From Sphingomonas sp. Y38-1Y (lineage in GTDB: Bacteria > Pseudomonadota > Alphaproteobacteria > Sphingomonadales > Sphingomonadaceae), in assembly GCF_032391395.1 (NCBI RefSeq), contig NZ_CP135916.1, positions 2,821,001-2,885,000 of the forward strand: a stretch of 64,000 nucleotides of DNA, in the 5' to 3' direction. This document shows, one piece after another, positions 46,038-56,331 of this stretch. Below the pieces are notes generated by a model. It worked only from the letters and a program-made list of their open reading frames with translations. It did not search any database and was not told the origin of the DNA. Position numbers and translations under genes: made by a program. Numbering within the stretch: the first letter of the stretch is position 1; each line of letters begins with the position of its first letter.

Positions 46038-47204
46038 ATGCAGGAAGTCGATCGACGTGCCTTGCTGGCGGGTTTGGGCATCGGCGGTGCGGCGCTGGCG
46101 GCAAGCGGCGCGATTGCGCAGTCGACCGCGCAGGGCAATGCCGCCCCCGATCGCGGGCCGCCGCGCCAGCCCGACCCGTCGGCCAGGCACCGCATCCGCT
46201 TCGCCGTCATCGGCCTGGATCATCCGCACATCTATGCGATGACCGACGCGCTGATCCGTGGCGGCGGCACGCTGGCGATGGTTCACGCACCCGATCCCAA
46301 GCAGCGCGCCGCGTTCCTCGGTCGCTATGGCGACGTGCGGCTGGCACGCAGCGAGGCCGAGGTGCTGGAGGCGCGCGACATCCAGCTCGTCGCCAGCGCG
46401 TCGATCCCCGACCTGCGTGCGCCGCTGGGCATCCGCGTGATGCGCGCGGGCAAGGACTTTCTGTCGGACAAGCCGGGGATCACCAGCCTCGCGCAGCTCG
46501 CCGAGGTTCGCCGCACCATTGCCTCGACGAAGCGCAAGTTCGCGATCCTCTATTCCGAACGCTACGAAGTTCGCGCCGCGGTGCGCGCGGGCGAACTGGT
46601 CAAGGCCGGCGCGATCGGCAAGGTGGTCCAGACCGTCAACCTCGCGCCCCACCGGATGAGCCCGGCCAGCCGCCCTGACTGGTTCTGGGACACCGCGCGC
46701 TATGGCGGCATCCTGACCGATATCGGCAGCCACCAGGCCGACCAGTTCCTGTTCTATACGGGATCGACCCGCGCCGAGGTGGTCGCGTCGCAGGCGGGCA
46801 ATGTCGGCACGCCCCAGCATCCGCGCTTCCAGGATTTCGGCGACATGACGCTGACCGGCAATGGCGGCACGGGTTATGTCCGCGTCGACTGGTTCACCCC
46901 CGACGGGCTGTCGACCTGGGGCGACGGGCGGCTGTTCATCCTGGGCACCGGCGGCTTCATCGAGCTGCGCAAATATGTCGACGTCGCCGGGCGACCGGGC
47001 GGCGACCACCTGTTCATCACGGACGCCAAGGGTTCGCGCCACGAGGATTGCAGCCGCGTTCCCCTTCCCTTCGGCCCGCAGTTCGTCAGCGACGTGGTGG
47101 AGCGAACCGAAGTGGCACAGGATCAGCGCCAGGCGCTGCTCGCGGCCGAACTGGTGCTGAAGGCACAGGCACGCGCCAAGCCGCCGGTCCTGCCGACCGC
47201 CTGA
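46038..47204 (+). CDS. Gfo/Idh/MocA oxidoreductase, Tat-exported (3)
   Basis: Exported oxidoreductase, 388 aa. The twin-arginine signal is VDRRALLAGLGIGGAALAASGAIAQ. The Rossmann region reads RIRFAVIGLDHPHIYAMTDAL. In place of the usual EKP it has LSDKPG (about 141-146), retaining the Lys. PDWFWDTARYGGILTDIGSHQADQFLF near 214-240 supplies the conserved His. Start ATG 46038 has a strong GGAGGGG ribosome site. Divergent from uxuA-carrier and followed by the NIPSNAP gene. Third Tat-exported member of this family within 7 kb, which marks extracytoplasmic sugar oxidation as a theme of the locus. Substrate unknown. Confidence 0.9.
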   Translation: MQEVDRRALLAGLGIGGAALAASGAIAQSTAQGNAAPDRGPPRQPDPSARHRIRFAVIGLDHPHIYAMTDALIRGGGTLAMVHAPDPKQRAAFLGRYGDVRLARSEAEVLEARDIQLVASASIPDLRAPLGIRVMRAGKDFLSDKPGITSLAQLAEVRRTIASTKRKFAILYSERYEVRAAVRAGELVKAGAIGKVVQTVNLAPHRMSPASRPDWFWDTARYGGILTDIGSHQADQFLFYTGSTRAEVVASQAGNVGTPQHPRFQDFGDMTLTGNGGTGYVRVDWFTPDGLSTWGDGRLFILGTGGFIELRKYVDVAGRPGGDHLFITDAKGSRHEDCSRVPLPFGPQFVSDVVERTEVAQDQRQALLAAELVLKAQARAKPPVLPTA

Positions 47205-47273
47205 CGCACTGGCCAGGTGCGCGGCCGCGGGTTTGCGCTATAGCGCGCGAAAATCCTGTGGGAGTTGAGCATC

Positions 47274-48077
47274 ATGACCATCGACCGGCGTTCGCTCATT
47301 GCAGGTGCCGCCCTGGGCGGCGCAGCGCTTGCGAGCGCCAATGCTCAGCCACGGCAGGACGCGACGATGAACCCCGAGATCTACGAGCTTCGCACCTATC
47401 GCCTCGTCCATGGCCCGATGAGGGCGCGCCTGGATGCGTATCTTCGCGATGCCTTCATCCCGGCCGCGCACCGGGCGGGCTGCGGGCCGATCGGCGTCTT
47501 CACCGTCGCCATCGGGCTCGAAAGCCCGAGCGTGTACGTGCTCGTGCCGCATCCCAGCCTCGACAGCTTCGCTTCGCTCTCCGCCAGGCTCGCGGCCGAT
47601 GCCGCCCATACACAGGCCAGCCAGCCGTTCCTGAACGCGGCGCCGAGCGATCCGCCCTACGCCTCGCTCGACGTCAAGCTGATGAAGGCATTTCCCCACA
47701 TGCCGCGGGTCGAGGTGCCGAGTTCGGCAACCGCCGCCCAGGGCCGCATCTTCGAGCTTCGGACCTATTACAGCCACAGCGACAAGGCCGGGGCGACGAA
47801 GATCGACATGTTCGATACGGGCGGCGAGATCGAGATCTTCCGCCGTACCGGGCTGCAACCCGTCTTCTTCGCGCAGGACCTGACCGGATCGCGGCTGCCC
47901 AGCCTGACCTACATGCTGACCTTCCCCGACCTGGCGACGCGCGAGCGCAATTGGCGCACGTTCGGCAGCGACCCGGCGTGGAAGAAGCTGATCGCGACCC
48001 CGGGGCTGACGGACCCGGAGATCACCACCGGGATCGACAACCAGATCCTGAGCCCGGCGCCCTATTCGCAGATCTGA
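47274..48077 (+). CDS. NIPSNAP-family protein with Tat-like signal
   Basis: Exported protein of 267 aa containing two NIPSNAP (dimeric alpha-beta barrel-like) units. The N-terminus MTIDRRSLIAGAALGGAALASANAQ is a twin-arginine-like signal. EIYELRTYRLVHGPM begins unit 1 (about 35-50) and IFELRTYYSHSDKAGATKIDMF begins unit 2 (about 155-176). ATG 47274 is chosen over TTG 47265 because GGGAG precedes it. NIPSNAP proteins often accompany exported Gfo/Idh/MocA enzymes and xylan loci; the biochemical role is not known. It follows the oxidoreductase by 69 bp on the same strand. Confidence 0.87.
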   Translation: MTIDRRSLIAGAALGGAALASANAQPRQDATMNPEIYELRTYRLVHGPMRARLDAYLRDAFIPAAHRAGCGPIGVFTVAIGLESPSVYVLVPHPSLDSFASLSARLAADAAHTQASQPFLNAAPSDPPYASLDVKLMKAFPHMPRVEVPSSATAAQGRIFELRTYYSHSDKAGATKIDMFDTGGEIEIFRRTGLQPVFFAQDLTGSRLPSLTYMLTFPDLATRERNWRTFGSDPAWKKLIATPGLTDPEITTGIDNQILSPAPYSQI

Positions 48078-48095
48078 CCGGTCGGTCGGGCCGGC

Positions 48096-48422
48096 TCAGA
48101 AGCCGGCGAACGGTCCGTTCAGGCGCACGATCGCGCGGTTGAGGAACGCGGCGACGCTGACCCAGGCCAGGTAAGGCAGGATCAGCAACGCGGCGAAGGT
48201 GGAGATCGGCCACAGCCCCACCACCAGCGCGACGAGCGAAGCCCAGAGGAACACGACCTCGACCAGCGCCCAGTCGGGGCGGCGCATCCGGAAGAACAGC
48301 GGGCTCCACGCGGCATGGCAGAGCGCGTTAACCGCGAACAGGATCACCCCGTCCCGAAACGATCCTGTAAAGTGCGAGTATAGGCCAAGGGTCAAGGCCG
48401 GACGGAGCAGGGTCTGGCACAA
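48096..48422 (-). pseudogene. tspO: Truncated tspO/MBR (C-terminal half only)
   Basis: A 108-codon ORF whose last about 80 residues match the C-terminal three helices of TspO/MBR proteins. Matching blocks are NALCHAAWSPLFFRMRRPDWALVEV, then LWPISTFAALLILPYLAWVSVAAFLNRAIVRLN. Normal TspO is about 155-160 aa with five helices. The first helices, including the PxWxPP region, are missing. The first about 22 residues here (MCQTLLRPALTLGLYSHFTGSF) do not match the family. Upstream DNA in the three minus frames shows no lost N-terminus nearby, so a deletion rather than a simple frameshift is likely. Convergent with the NIPSNAP gene. Confidence 0.7.
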
Positions 48423-48739
48423 TAGTTTCCAAGTTGCTGAACTTGGACGACAACCTTCCCGTTACTTCCATTATGTGCGGCGCAACATCGCCTTGTCAGC
48501 CTTCATACGCCTGATCGCCGAGGCGCCGGTATCGAACACGCCGCGCCAACCCTGCGGCTTATATGGCTGGTGCGCGACAAAGCTGGGGGCGGCGGGTCCA
48601 AAGCGGCGATCGAAATTGGCGCCCCGCCGGTGCCCCGCGCCGCGCCGCATACGTATTTTACCGCTATCAAAACCGCCGATCTTGGGGGACAGTCTCGCGA
48701 TGCCGGCATCAGACCGGCGTGCGACACGGGAGGATGCGG
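48423..48739. other. 317-bp region between tspO remnant and GH10 gene
   Basis: No recognisable gene. The 48423-48475 end and the stretch around 48645-48680 are more AT-rich than average and may hold the promoter of the xylanase operon. No clear operator palindrome or terminator was seen. Part of this DNA may be what replaced the 5' half of tspO. Confidence 0.45.
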
Positions 48740-49891
48740 GTGGACCATCAGGATATGCGGACGAGTCGGCGCGGGGCGCTGATGCTGGGCGGCGCGGCAA
48801 TGCTGGCGGCGACACCGGCGCTGGCGAGACCGCCCGCCTCCGGTCTCGATGCGATCGCACGGACGCGCGGACTGCGGTTCGGTTCGGCGGTCGCGTCCGG
48901 GGCGCCGGGTGCCGATCGCGGATCCTGGGCCAATCCGCGCTATGCCGCTTTGCTCCAGCGCGACTGCGGACTGCTCGTCGCCGAGAACGAGATGAAGTGG
49001 CAGGCACTGCGCCCCGCCCCCGACCGCTTCGACTTCGCGCGCGCCGACGCGATGATGGCCTATGCCAAGGCAAAGGGCATGACGATGCGCGGGCACAATC
49101 TGCTCTGGCATCAGCCCAAATGGTTTCCCAAGTGGCTAAACGACCATGATTTCGGCGCGCGTCCGGCCGCCGAGGCCGAGCGCATCCTGACCACGCACAT
49201 CCGCACCGTCATGCGGCGCTATGGTGCGGCGATCCCCAGCTGGGACGTCGTCAACGAGGCGGTGAAGCCGGAGGACTCGACGCTCTACGATACCTCGCTG
49301 TCGCGAGCGCTCGGCGGCGCGGAGGCGACGCTCGACCTCGCCTTCCGCACCGCGCGGGCGGAGGGTCCGAAGACCGAGCTCGTCTACAACGACTATATGA
49401 GCTGGGAGCCGGGCAACGAGCGGCACCGCGCGGGCGTGCTCAAGCTGCTGGAGGGGTTCCGCAAGCGCAATGTTCCGGTCGACGCGTTGGGCGTCCAGTC
49501 GCACCTCATCACCCAATCGCCCGACATCAAGGGAACGGTGAGCCGCCAGCAGGCGGAGTGGCGCCGCTTCCTCGATGAAGTCACCGGCATGGGTTACCGC
49601 CTGCTCATCACCGAGCTCGACGTGCGCGACAATGGCCTGCCCGCCGCGGACGGGCCGCGCGATCGTGCGGTCGCCGATTATACGCGCGCCTATCTCGACG
49701 TGACGCTCAGCTACCGCCAGCTTCGCGACGTGCTCGCCTGGGGGATGTGCGACCGGTACAGCTGGATCGAGGGGTTCGAGCCGCGGCCGGACAAGGCGCT
49801 GCGCCGCCCCACGCTCTACGACCGCGAATTCAGGGCCAAGCCGATGCATGCCGCGGTCGCCGCGGCGCTGGCCGCGGCACCCAAACGATAA
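48740..49891 (+). CDS. GH10 endo-1,4-beta-xylanase, Tat-exported
   Basis: Cleaves the xylan backbone; 383 aa. The signal is twin-arginine-like: TSRRGALMLGGAAMLAATPALA. Catalytic domain: ENEMKWQAL, RGHNLLWHQPKWFPKWL and WDVVNEAVKPED (acid/base Glu about 173). YNDYMSWEPG, GVQSHL and LLITELDVRDN (nucleophile Glu about 292) complete it. Start GTG 48740 is preferred because GGGAGG ends 6 bases upstream; ATG 48734 is inside that spacing and ATG 48755 has a weaker site. No carbohydrate-binding module. GH3 follows after 23 bp, so the pair is probably one operon producing xylose from xylo-oligomers. Confidence 0.92.
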   Translation: MDHQDMRTSRRGALMLGGAAMLAATPALARPPASGLDAIARTRGLRFGSAVASGAPGADRGSWANPRYAALLQRDCGLLVAENEMKWQALRPAPDRFDFARADAMMAYAKAKGMTMRGHNLLWHQPKWFPKWLNDHDFGARPAAEAERILTTHIRTVMRRYGAAIPSWDVVNEAVKPEDSTLYDTSLSRALGGAEATLDLAFRTARAEGPKTELVYNDYMSWEPGNERHRAGVLKLLEGFRKRNVPVDALGVQSHLITQSPDIKGTVSRQQAEWRRFLDEVTGMGYRLLITELDVRDNGLPAADGPRDRAVADYTRAYLDVTLSYRQLRDVLAWGMCDRYSWIEGFEPRPDKALRRPTLYDREFRAKPMHAAVAAALAAAPKR

Positions 49892-49914
49892 ACGATAAAA
49901 CGACGGGGGAAATC

Positions 49915-52341
<2,427 letters not shown>

Positions 52342-52355
52342 GGTAGTCGCTGACC

Positions 52356-52499
52356 TGTCACCCCGGACTTGTTCCGGGGTCCACCTTGCCGCGTTGGCGA
52401 AGCCAGAGGGGAAAGGCGGCGCTTGCCGCGTGCGCTTTCTAATCCAACGACCCGCATGCGAGCCAGCCAGGTGGATCCCGGAACAAGTCCGGGATGACG
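52356..52499. repeat. Pair of inverted GTCAYCCCGGACTTGTTCCGG-type repeats
   Basis: Arms 52356-52386 and 52469-52499 are reverse complements over 31 bases with about three mismatches. Each arm also folds on itself (CCCCGGA/TCCGGGG). The loop between arms is 82 bases without a gene. This looks like a dispersed sphingomonad/alphaproteobacterial intergenic repeat. It lies between the convergent GH3 and TonB receptor genes and could stop the GH3 transcript. Confidence 0.8.
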
Positions 52500-52529
52500 A
52501 CGCAGGAGTAGAGGCGGCCCCCATCACAC

Positions 52530-52565
52530 AAAAAAGGGCGCGTCCGGCCGGTCGGACGCGCCCTT
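52530..52565 (-). terminator. Rho-independent terminator of TonB receptor gene
   Basis: Perfect 13-bp stem (52534-52546 with 52553-52565) and a 6-base loop. On the minus strand it is followed by a run of Ts (52535 down to 52530). It lies 48 bp beyond the receptor stop at 52613. The palindrome may also act on the opposite strand. Confidence 0.9.
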
Positions 52566-52612
52566 AATCCTGGTGCAATCGGGCGCGGCATCGCTGCCGC
52601 GCCCGCTCCCCC

Positions 52613-55600
52613 TTAGAAGTTGCCGCGCAGGATGAACGAGAAGCGGCGGTCGTTGATGAAGTACGACCGCGGCGCTAGGCGGTCCGGATCGCCCGTGTAC
52701 GCCTGAAGCGTGCGCGTGCTCTCGTTGGTCAGGTTCACGCCCTGGACGCCCAGCTTGATGTACTTGTTGACGTTGACGAACACCGACGCGTCGAGCTGGC
52801 CCGTCTCGTCGTTGAAGATCGACGTGTACGGGAAGATCACGTCCGCCGCGGTGAGCAGGAAGCGCGAGCGCCAATTGTACGCGGCACGAAGCGAGATCGG
52901 CCCCTTTTCGTAGAACACCGTCGCGTTGACGTTGTGCTTCGACAGCCCCTCCAACGGCAGGTTGCCCGGCGGGATCGGCGATTCGTTCGACGGCGTACCG
53001 CCATTGAGGAACGAGTTCGGCAGGCCCGAGCTGTCGATGTACGAATAGTTGCCGTTGAAGCCCAATCCGTTGAGGAAGCCCGGCAGGAAATCGAACGTCT
53101 GCTGGTAGGAGACCTCGACGCCCTTGATCTTGCCCGTGCCGTCGAAATTGGCCGGGCCGCGGATCAGCACCGGCACGGTCACACCGTTGCTGGTGATGTC
53201 TCGGGTGATGAGCGACGAGAAGAAGAAGTTGTCGACCGCCTTGTAGAAGCCGTTGACCGTCAGCGACCCGACGCGCGCGAAATACCATTCGAGCGTGGCG
53301 TCGAACTGCCAGGCGGTGGCAGGCTTCAGGAACGGATTGCCCGCGGTCGCTGTCGCCGCACCCGTGTTGGGATCGGTCGTCACGCCGATGAAGTTACGGA
53401 TGTTGGCAAGGTCGGGACGCGTCAGCACCTTCGACACCGCAAAGCGCGCGATGAGGTCGTTGGAAAGGCCGAGCTTCAGGTTGAAGCTGGGCAGGAAGTA
53501 ATCGTAATTGTTGCGCGCGATGTCAGGAACGGACTGGCCGGTCGCGAACTGCTGAAGCTGAGCATAGCCGGCCGCACCCAGATTACAGATGCCGCCCGGC
53601 TGGGACGGCGGCGTGCCCGGCGGGGCCCCCTCCGGCACCCGCGCGTCGCAGCGGCCGGTGAAGATCGTCTGGCCGGTCACCGGGTCGATCTCGGTCCGCG
53701 AGAACGGATCGACGATGCCCAGCGCTTCGCGCGTCGGCACGCCGATGTTGCCCGCCGACCGGATGTTGGTCGCGACATAGCGGACGCCGATGTTGCCCGA
53801 CACGCGGATGCCGGCGAACAGCGGATCTTCCGATCCGAAGTTCAGCATGACGTACGCCGCACTGTCCTGCTGGTTCACCGGCTGGATCTCGTCCGGCAGG
53901 TACGAGGTGCCCGCAATCGCGTTCGGCCGCTCGTTCGCCGGCACCCAGCGGTTGGTCGCCGTCGCGCCATTCGTCGTCTTCCAGATGTCGTTGAGCGACT
54001 TGAAGTAGCTCGCCGACCCCTGATAGTCGTTGATGAGGTCGCCGTTATAGTAGTAGCCGCCGATCGGCCCCGGCGTCGCGCCGCGGAAGAAGTCGGGGAA
54101 GCTGAAGAAGTCCGACCGCGACGTGTCGCCTTGGTTGAACGTGACCGGCGCGCCCGACCAGACTTCACTGATCGCACCCCAGTTATAGGCGGTGTACTTG
54201 ACCGTCTGGTTACGCTCCGAATAGCGCGCACCGAACTTTACGCGGTTCAGGAACGATCCGTCGTCGAACTTGTACGAGAAGTCGCCCTTGATCTGATATT
54301 CGGAGCCGCGCGAATCCTCGAGGTGATCCATCGCCGCGCGCCAGAACTGGAAGTCGCGGTTCTGGAAATACTGCTCGTCGGTCGCCGCGGTCAGCGTGGG
54401 GTTTGGCGTCGCCCAGCTTGCCGCCAGCGTCAGCGGCTTGTGCGGGATGACGACCGGCGTGTTGCCGGTCAGGTCGAGTTCCTGGTCGGCGAAGGTCGAG
54501 CCGAACACGCTGACGTCGAGATTCTCGCGCTTGGCATAGGTGTAGTCGACATCGAGGTTCATCGAGAAGCGGTCGGTGAACTCGTGCTTCAGGTTGAAGC
54601 CGAAGTCGCGAACCTCGTTCTCCTCGAAAACCTGGCGCCGCGACAACGACTGCTGGACGCCGCCGGTCGGCACCGTTGTTTCCGCCGAGCCGCTGGAGGC
54701 GGTACGCCAGCCGGTACCCGGCAGCGTGATGTAACCCTTCTGAAAAAGGCCGTCGTCGCCATACTCATAGTTGCGGAACTGTCCGGTCGGGCATTCGGCG
54801 CGGACGCCGCCGTTCGGGCCGTTGGTGTTCTGCTGACAGCCGAACGGATAGGTATTGTATTCGGCAAGATCCGGCGCGCTCTCGAAGGTCCGCTCGCCCC
54901 AGGCGTTGGTCGAATGCGAACGTAGGAACTGCGCGGTCAGCATCGTGCGCTTGTCCGTGCTCTCCCACTGAAGGGCGAGCGCCTGGCCGTCGCGCTTGCG
55001 GTCATAGTCCTGCGTGCGGAACTGGCCGCCGATCGGCGCATAGAGCGGACCCGCCGCCAGGTCGGCGAAGCCGTCAGCACCGGGCGTGCCGCCCACGCCG
55101 CAGGTCCCTGGCGCCGGAAGCGTCGTGGTGTCGGTGTTGCCAGGGAGCGGATTGCGGCAGACGGTACCGCCGTCGTTCGCCCCGGTGGTGCTGCCACCGT
55201 CGCGCGTCTGGACGTTGGTGATCTGGATGCCGTCGGCGCGGCTCTTCAGGCGCGAGTAGGACCCGTTGACCAGCACACCGAACGTACCGATCCCGGTCTC
55301 CCAGGTGTTGCTGAGCAGCAGCGACGCGGTCGGCGCCCATTGCTTGCGGAAGTCGCCGTAATTCGCCTCGATGCCGCCGCCGATATGGAACCCGCGATTG
55401 TCGAGCGGCTTGCGCGTGTTGAGGTTGACGGTACCGGCCAGCCCGCCCTCGATGAGGTCGGCGGTGGCGTTCTTGTAGATCTCGACCGACCCAAGCAGTT
55501 CAGACGGGACGTCGGCGAAGTTCAGCGCCTGGCCGCCGATGCCGGCGGCGAACGCGCTGCGGCCGTTGAACTCCGACCGGACGAAGTTGAGGCCGCGAAC

Positions 55601-56089
55601 GACGACGCCCGAGCCCTCGACCGAGAAGTGGTCGGGATCGTTCGAGCCGGCGAAGCGGTTGATCGACACACCCGGCACGCGTTGAAGCGCCTCGGTCACG
55701 GAGCGGTCGGGGAGCGCGCCGATGTCCTGCGCAGTGATCGCGTCGACGACCGTGTCGGCGTTGCGCTTGATGTTCTGGGCGTTGGCAAGGCTCTGGCGGA
55801 TGCCGGTGACGACGATCTCGTCCGCGCCGGGCTCGCTCGTCGTCTGCGTCTCGACCGACTGGCCCGACGGCTCGCCAGGTGTCGGCTGCGTCACCGCGCC
55901 GTCCTGCGGTTGGGCGGCGGGTGCGGCGTTGCCGGCCGTACCCTGGCCCGACGCCGCGCCGGTCTGCGCCCAGGCAGGCGCCGCCATGGCGAACGCGCAC
56001 ACCGCGCCGACCGAAACACCCGTCTTCAGAAGCTTGTTGAGATCGCGCGACTTCGACACGCGCAGCATTTCAGAGCCGATAAAGGCCAT
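52613..56089 (-). CDS. TonB-dependent outer-membrane receptor (halogenase-linked)
   Basis: Large outer-membrane receptor, 1158 aa. Signal peptide around KTGVSVGAVCAFAMAAPAWAQ, preceded by about 20 extra residues (MAFIGSEMLRVSKSRDLNK). A Pro/Ala/Gln-rich linker of about 55 residues leads to the TonB box (DEIVVTGIRQSLANAQNIKR). The plug follows (DIGALPDRSVTEALQRVPGV, GVVVRGLNFVRSEFNGR). The barrel ends in RRFSFILRGNF. Start ATG 56089 has GGAGAGGATC upstream; the frame is open further but not protein-like. Divergent from four halogenase-like genes. Receptors with tandem Trp halogenases are a known arrangement in Xanthomonas and Caulobacter relatives. Ligand probably a plant glycan, by context. 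Confidence 0.93.
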   Translation of the reverse strand: MAFIGSEMLRVSKSRDLNKLLKTGVSVGAVCAFAMAAPAWAQTGAASGQGTAGNAAPAAQPQDGAVTQPTPGEPSGQSVETQTTSEPGADEIVVTGIRQSLANAQNIKRNADTVVDAITAQDIGALPDRSVTEALQRVPGVSINRFAGSNDPDHFSVEGSGVVVRGLNFVRSEFNGRSAFAAGIGGQALNFADVPSELLGSVEIYKNATADLIEGGLAGTVNLNTRKPLDNRGFHIGGGIEANYGDFRKQWAPTASLLLSNTWETGIGTFGVLVNGSYSRLKSRADGIQITNVQTRDGGSTTGANDGGTVCRNPLPGNTDTTTLPAPGTCGVGGTPGADGFADLAAGPLYAPIGGQFRTQDYDRKRDGQALALQWESTDKRTMLTAQFLRSHSTNAWGERTFESAPDLAEYNTYPFGCQQNTNGPNGGVRAECPTGQFRNYEYGDDGLFQKGYITLPGTGWRTASSGSAETTVPTGGVQQSLSRRQVFEENEVRDFGFNLKHEFTDRFSMNLDVDYTYAKRENLDVSVFGSTFADQELDLTGNTPVVIPHKPLTLAASWATPNPTLTAATDEQYFQNRDFQFWRAAMDHLEDSRGSEYQIKGDFSYKFDDGSFLNRVKFGARYSERNQTVKYTAYNWGAISEVWSGAPVTFNQGDTSRSDFFSFPDFFRGATPGPIGGYYYNGDLINDYQGSASYFKSLNDIWKTTNGATATNRWVPANERPNAIAGTSYLPDEIQPVNQQDSAAYVMLNFGSEDPLFAGIRVSGNIGVRYVATNIRSAGNIGVPTREALGIVDPFSRTEIDPVTGQTIFTGRCDARVPEGAPPGTPPSQPGGICNLGAAGYAQLQQFATGQSVPDIARNNYDYFLPSFNLKLGLSNDLIARFAVSKVLTRPDLANIRNFIGVTTDPNTGAATATAGNPFLKPATAWQFDATLEWYFARVGSLTVNGFYKAVDNFFFSSLITRDITSNGVTVPVLIRGPANFDGTGKIKGVEVSYQQTFDFLPGFLNGLGFNGNYSYIDSSGLPNSFLNGGTPSNESPIPPGNLPLEGLSKHNVNATVFYEKGPISLRAAYNWRSRFLLTAADVIFPYTSIFNDETGQLDASVFVNVNKYIKLGVQGVNLTNESTRTLQAYTGDPDRLAPRSYFINDRRFSFILRGNF

Positions 56090-56206
56090 GATCCTCTCCC
56101 CCTTTGCACGTGACACGTTGACCGTGCCTTGTTCGCGAAGACTAGGCAGCGCTTCGGCGTCCTGCAAGCGGTTTTGGTTGCGGTAACATCGCCAATGCTT
56201 TGCATA

Positions 56207-56241
56207 CGAAGTCAGCGACTTCGTGTTGCAACGCTGCAACA
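56207..56241. promoter_or_regulatory. Two abutting inverted repeats in receptor/halogenase divergent promoter
   Basis: CGAAGTC-AGC-GACTTCG (56207-56223) is followed at once by TGTTGCA-ACGC-TGCAACA (56224-56241). Both have perfect 7-bp arms. They lie 118-152 bp from the receptor ATG and 91-125 bp from the halogenase ATG. The second looks like an operator for a LacI- or similar dimeric regulator. No regulator gene lies next to it. Confidence 0.6.
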
Positions 56242-56331
56242 GAATTGACGCAATCGCCGGACGGCGGCGACTTGACGCTCGCGTGCGGATGGTCGAGCCA
56301 TGCGGCCGGGAAGAGGGTCCGGAACAGCGAA

